Source: Ophiothrix spiculata (Eukaryota; Echinodermata; Ophiuroidea; Amphilepidida; Ophiotrichidae). From it: a stretch of 22,940 nt of DNA. Positions 20,120-22,940 of this stretch are shown here, piece by piece (positions within the stretch are counted from its first letter, which is position 1; each line of letters begins with the position of its first letter). The translations under genes and the position numbers were made by a program. The notes beneath the pieces are model-generated. The model was not told the DNA's origin. It saw only the letters and a program-made list of their open reading frames with translations, and made no database searches. The stretch lies in assembly GCA_000969725.1 (NCBI GenBank), contig JXSR01S008880.1. One strand, 5' to 3'.

Positions 20120-20921
20120 TGCCCGCTAGTCCGAAGGTTCACCAGTCCGAAAGTTCGCTAGCCCGAAGGTTCGCTAGTACAAAAATGAAAAAAGGTTCGC
20201 TAGTCCGAAAATGAAATAATTAGGTCCGCTAGTCCAAAAATGAACTTAAAGGTTCTCTTAAATAAAATAATTGAAATAATTAGGTCCGCTTGTCCAAAAA
20301 TGAACTTCAAGGGTTCGCTAAAATAAAATAATTGAAATAATTGGGTCCGCTAGTCCAAAAATGAACTTAAAGGGTTCGCTAATCCACTTGTCCGGAAATG
20401 AAATAAGGTTCGCTAGTCCAAAAATGAAATAGGGTTTGCTAGTCCGAAAATGAAATAGGGTTCGCTAGTCGGAAAATGAAATAAGGTTCGCTAGTCCAAA
20501 AATGAAAAAGGGTTCACTAGTCCAAAAATGAAATAGGGTCCGCTATAGTCCGGAAATAATTTGTTTTGCTGATTTGCAACCCAAATTTTTTTTTGGCTAG
20601 CGAACCTTATTTCATTTTCGGACTAGCGAACCTTATTTCATTGGACTAGGGAACCTTTTTTCATTTTCGGACTAGAGAACCTTATAATTATTTCATTTTC
20701 GGACTGACGAACCTTCGGATTAGCGAACCTTTTTAAATTTCGGACTAGTGGACCTTATGTCATTTTAATTCGGACTAGCGAACCCTATTTTCGGACTGAT
20801 GGACCTTTTTTAAATTCAGACTAGTGACCCCTCAAGTATAGGAATATATGCTTTTGGACTAGCGAACCTTTAATATTTCATAATCATTTTCGGACTATGG
20901 AACCTTCAGACTAACGGGCTG
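20120..20921. mobile_element. 802-bp fold-back element of minisatellite arms
   Basis: The left arm (to about 20560) holds some 17 units of roughly 25 bp like GGTTCGCTAGTCCGAAAATG. The right arm (from about 20600) holds about a dozen units in the opposite orientation (CATTTTCGGACTAGCGAACC). A spacer of about 40 bp separates them. Terminal units agree (GCCCGCTAGTCCGAAGG and its inverse GCCCGTTAGTCTGAAGG), and TTAC flanks both sides (20116-20119 and 20922-20925). Within the left arm a longer unit of about 60 bp is itself repeated. No coding frame. Confidence 0.85.
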
Positions 20922-20924
20922 TTA

Positions 20925-20946
20925 CCCCACCCCACCCCCACCCCCC
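20925..20946 (-). repeat. G-quadruplex motif, minus strand
   Basis: Four C runs of 4, 4, 5 and 6 bases are separated by single A residues. On the minus strand this gives four G runs with one-base T loops, a textbook stable parallel quadruplex, and on the plus strand an i-motif candidate. It directly abuts the fold-back element. Confidence 0.9.
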
Positions 20947-21511
20947 AGTTCTTTGTCAAGGGGCAGTTTTGAAAACTTTGTAATCACAGTACTCTACAGG
21001 GTCTTCGGTAGGCGACAAGTACATGTAGTATGTGCATTTATTTTACATTGATAGCTATTGATTGCAAATGTAATATGCATGAGCGCGGGAAGTGCTTCCT
21101 GGAGATTGGGCGGAGATTGGGTGTTTTTGGGTGTATTTCAGATGTAAACTTGGGTGCAGCAAATTATTGATTATATCGGCTTTCTTTAATCCGTGATATT
21201 GACAATTTAATTAATTGCATAGGGTTGGGCGAATTTTATTTAGTTTCGAACATCAGTGTTGTGTTTAATAAATTCATTTTTATGTAATAAAGACTAAGTT
21301 TTTTATACAAATATCACATCTCTTTGTTGATGTTTGAAATATAGAACTAAATGTTCATTTTATATTATTTTTTTATTTGCATCAAAACAGCGTAGCGCCC
21401 ATGACTATTTAAAAATCTGCAATATTGAACAAAATATTGATTACGTATCATGTGAACGAGAGCCTTCGACAAAGACAATTTGGTGTGTTTTCTGAGAGAT
21501 TTAACGCAAAA
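20947..21511 (+). other. Upstream region of candidate gene 2
   Basis: Non-coding sequence between the C-rich motif and the candidate first exon. It becomes AT-rich after 21130, with AATAAA hexamers at 21267 and 21286 that have no known gene ahead of them on this strand. Confidence 0.4.
21087..21120 (+). promoter_or_regulatory. Possible promoter elements (ETS-like, inverted CCAAT)
   Basis: A GC-rich island holds GGGAAGTGCTTCC, with an ETS-type GGAAGT, and two GATTGG (inverted CCAAT) motifs at 21104 and 21115. TATA-less housekeeping promoters often combine these. The distance to the candidate ATG is about 400 bp, so the link is only suggestive. Confidence 0.25.
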
Positions 21512-21647
21512 ATGACCGACAAAGTCGCGGCAGACGTAAAAGAAAACATTCCACAAGGGAATGCTGATAAGTCGACAGAATTAAGTAATGCAGATGGAGT
21601 GAAAATTGGCGAATCGTATCTCGTGAAGCGTCTGGGAAATCCATTGC
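21512..21647 (+). CDS. Candidate first coding exon of KAT8/MOF acetyltransferase
   Basis: From an ATG in good context (AAAAATGA), 45 codons plus one base run to a GTGAGT donor at 21648. The first 29 residues are polar and low in complexity, like the variable N terminus of MOF. The end reads VKIGESYLVKRLGNPL. Human KAT8, as I recall it, has VEIGETYLCRRPDSTWH at the start of its chromo-barrel domain; the spacing to the last residue is the same, and the split codon begins with C as a His codon would. KAT8 is the MYST-family H4K16 acetyltransferase of the MSL and NSL complexes. The next exon, with the rest of the barrel, is not in the window. An in-frame ATG at 21425 would add 29 residues. The match is short and the call is an inference. 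Confidence 0.45.
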
Positions 21648-21795
21648 GTGAGTATTTTAATGTAATATCTTCCGAATTCAACAGGCATGACAGGGTTACC
21701 AAAATGGTTACTCGTCGTATATAACTTCTACACAATGTGAACAAAATATTGTACTTCTACTTCTACGTTGATAATCAGCAGGATCCATATTTTTG

Positions 21796-22476
21796 GTAGT
21801 CTGAGCTTCCAGACCCATACTCCATTTCAATACATATTAAAGTTGTCTGATTTCATTGTGTAATTTTGGCCCTCCATCATTTGTTGTTAATTGTTGTTGT
21901 TTATCACTTTATGTTTGTCTGATCTCCATTCATTTTTTTTCTGTTCTTCCCTTGGACCCCATTGGAAATAAGCTTGCTTCTATTGTCAGGCTTAATGGGT
22001 AATCCTGGATTGTCAGCTTTGTCCTCGTGTTCGTCTAGACTATAGTCAGGAGCGGACATCCGGGCGTTTTGTTTACATTACATCCGGGACGTTTGTCCAA
22101 ATAGCGCGGTGAAAACATTTGCCGACTTCCCATTCAATTATAGCTAGGTCTAACGCCCATTGACCGCAACGCCGCAATGGCCAAATATTGGCCAACCCGT
22201 TTTTCCTATTTTTTTCTTCAAGTTGCGTACATCGATGTTTGACAAGAGCAAGAGCATGAGTTCCACTAACTAAAACATTAATTGCGACGACTAATGGGAC
22301 ATTTGGACTTGAAAAATCTGAGATTTTGTAAGTTTGTGATCACATACATCTGTTGCTTCAAGAGGTGCATCTGCTTCGTATTTCAAAATTTTGTCGGCGT
22401 TTCGCAGAAGTCAATGGCTGTTAGCCCAGACCCAATATGTAATGAAATGGAGTATGGGTCTGGAAACTCAGACTAC
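21796..22476. mobile_element. Possible 681-bp TIR element with GTAGTCTGAG ends
   Basis: About 43 bp at the left (from GTAGTCTGAGCTTCC through ACTCCATTTCA to ACATATT) pair with 22434-22476, with only a few mismatches. The similarity stops abruptly on both sides. A TA lies one base inside each end, but this is symmetrical and does not prove a target duplication. No coding frame. Confidence 0.55.
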
Positions 22477-22692
22477 ATTCAATGGAGAAAATGACGGCTT
22501 GCGGAAACTTCAATTGATTTTAGCAAATTGTCAAAATATTTCGATTCCAAAATCATATGAGATGTGTGGTATTCAAGTCATAACAAAATGACAAACACAT
22601 GAACAGCTCATCATTTCACAGATTTTCGTCTGGCTAAAAAAGAAAGAAAATGAAGGGATGCCTGGCTGAAGTATTGATTGTTTTCACCGCGC
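22104..22692. repeat. Perfect 14-bp inverted repeat, 589 bp apart
   Basis: GCGCGGTGAAAACA at 22104-22117 has its exact reverse complement at 22679-22692. GTCCAA-like sequence outside both copies (GTCCAAATA left, GAAGTCCAA right) weakly repeats in direct order. The span overlaps the preceding element, so one may be nested in or broken by the other. Confidence 0.5.
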
Positions 22693-22757
22693 ACGAAGTC
22701 CAACATGAGTTGTTTGTAGATCATTGTGCTGCGTATACCCTGCGTCATACCCAGTTC

Positions 22758-22778
22758 TGACTTTGACTTTGACTTTGA
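22758..22778. repeat. TGACTT(T) hexamer tandem
   Basis: GACTTT is repeated three times in a row. A short microsatellite with no evident role. Confidence 0.85.
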
Positions 22779-22821
22779 AGAATACTCCGCAACGCTTCAT
22801 AAATTGAAGCAAAACGTTCTG

Positions 22822-22849
22822 GGAGGATAATTTTTCTGAATTATCCTCC
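22822..22849. repeat. Hairpin with perfect 11-bp arms
   Basis: GGAGGATAATT and AATTATCCTCC pair exactly across a 6-base loop. It could be the centre or end of a further MITE running off the window. Confidence 0.85.
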
Positions 22850-22940
22850 TAGCTTTCAGCCTGACTTAAAAAGCTGTGTAGTAAACTGGCATTGTTTACA
22901 TTCTCCAAATAGCCCGTTCTACAATATTTTTGAAGCTTCT

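Larger units (their letters stand above)
21648..22940. other. Probable intron 1 of candidate gene 2 (right-truncated)
   Basis: No frame here resembles the expected continuation of a chromo-barrel domain. The stretch contains two interleaved inverted-repeat pairs (21796-21838 with 22434-22476, and 22104-22117 with 22679-22692), a CpG-rich part around 22025-22115, a short tandem run and a terminal hairpin. Confidence 0.4.

Noticed and set aside
20120-20921. CRISPR-like array of about 25-bp repeats
   Set aside because: The spacers are not unique, the units touch each other, the array inverts halfway, and the host is an animal. It is a minisatellite fold-back.
21425-21511. Upstream in-frame ATG for the candidate KAT8 exon
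   Set aside because: The 29 added residues look like untranslated sequence and the ATG at 21512 has a better context. The upstream start is not excluded.

Overview
This is a stretch of animal nuclear genome, and the organism is probably a marine invertebrate. I cannot place the phylum. The reasons are long introns with GT/AG junctions, AT-rich sequence, one extremely conserved eukaryotic protein, and many short terminal-inverted-repeat (TIR) elements. I see no prokaryotic features, no CRISPR array, no rRNA or convincing tRNA gene, and no retroviral or LTR element.

The one certain gene is the catalytic subunit of protein phosphatase 2A (PP2A-C), on the + strand. Six coding exons (4129-4338, 7239-7412, 8993-9082, 12189-12350, 13418-13536, 14742-14814) encode residues 35-309 of the 309-residue family protein. 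They join in frame and carry all the metal-binding and catalytic residues and the TPDYFL tail. The first exon (about 34 codons) is not visible and should lie to the left, so intron 1 is at least 4.1 kb. The 3' UTR runs to about 15.6 or 16.75 kb.

A second, tentative gene starts near the right end. A short reading frame at 21512-21647 ends at a GTGAGT donor and looks like the first coding exon of the MOF/KAT8 histone acetyltransferase, just before its chromo-barrel domain. Later exons would lie to the right.

Almost everything else that can be recognised is repeat. Many elements show TIRs and, in several cases, target-site duplications (TSDs) that allow superfamily calls by eye: CACTA-like (672-838, 854-1061, fragment 1954-2066), a 1.26-kb TA-flanked element (2773-4029), TA-flanked elements (5197-5788, 15613-15815, 17388-17545), a TTAA element (9971-10294), a PIF/Harbinger-like element with TTA (12971-13233), hAT-like elements (8355-8647, 18440-18843), and an element with a 9-bp TSD (18123-18276). 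An 802-bp fold-back built from about 25-bp minisatellite units occupies 20120-20921, next to a C-rich quadruplex-type motif. A perfect 46-bp-armed palindrome lies in intron 6.

Two repeat families occur as oppositely oriented copies on either side of PP2A exons: 1751-1953 with 7426-7627 around exons 2-3, and about 95-350 with about 11015-11365 around exons 2-4. Such pairs could fold the pre-mRNA and favour circular RNA. No new protein system is visible. The novelty here lies in repeat structure and its possible effect on the PP2A transcript.
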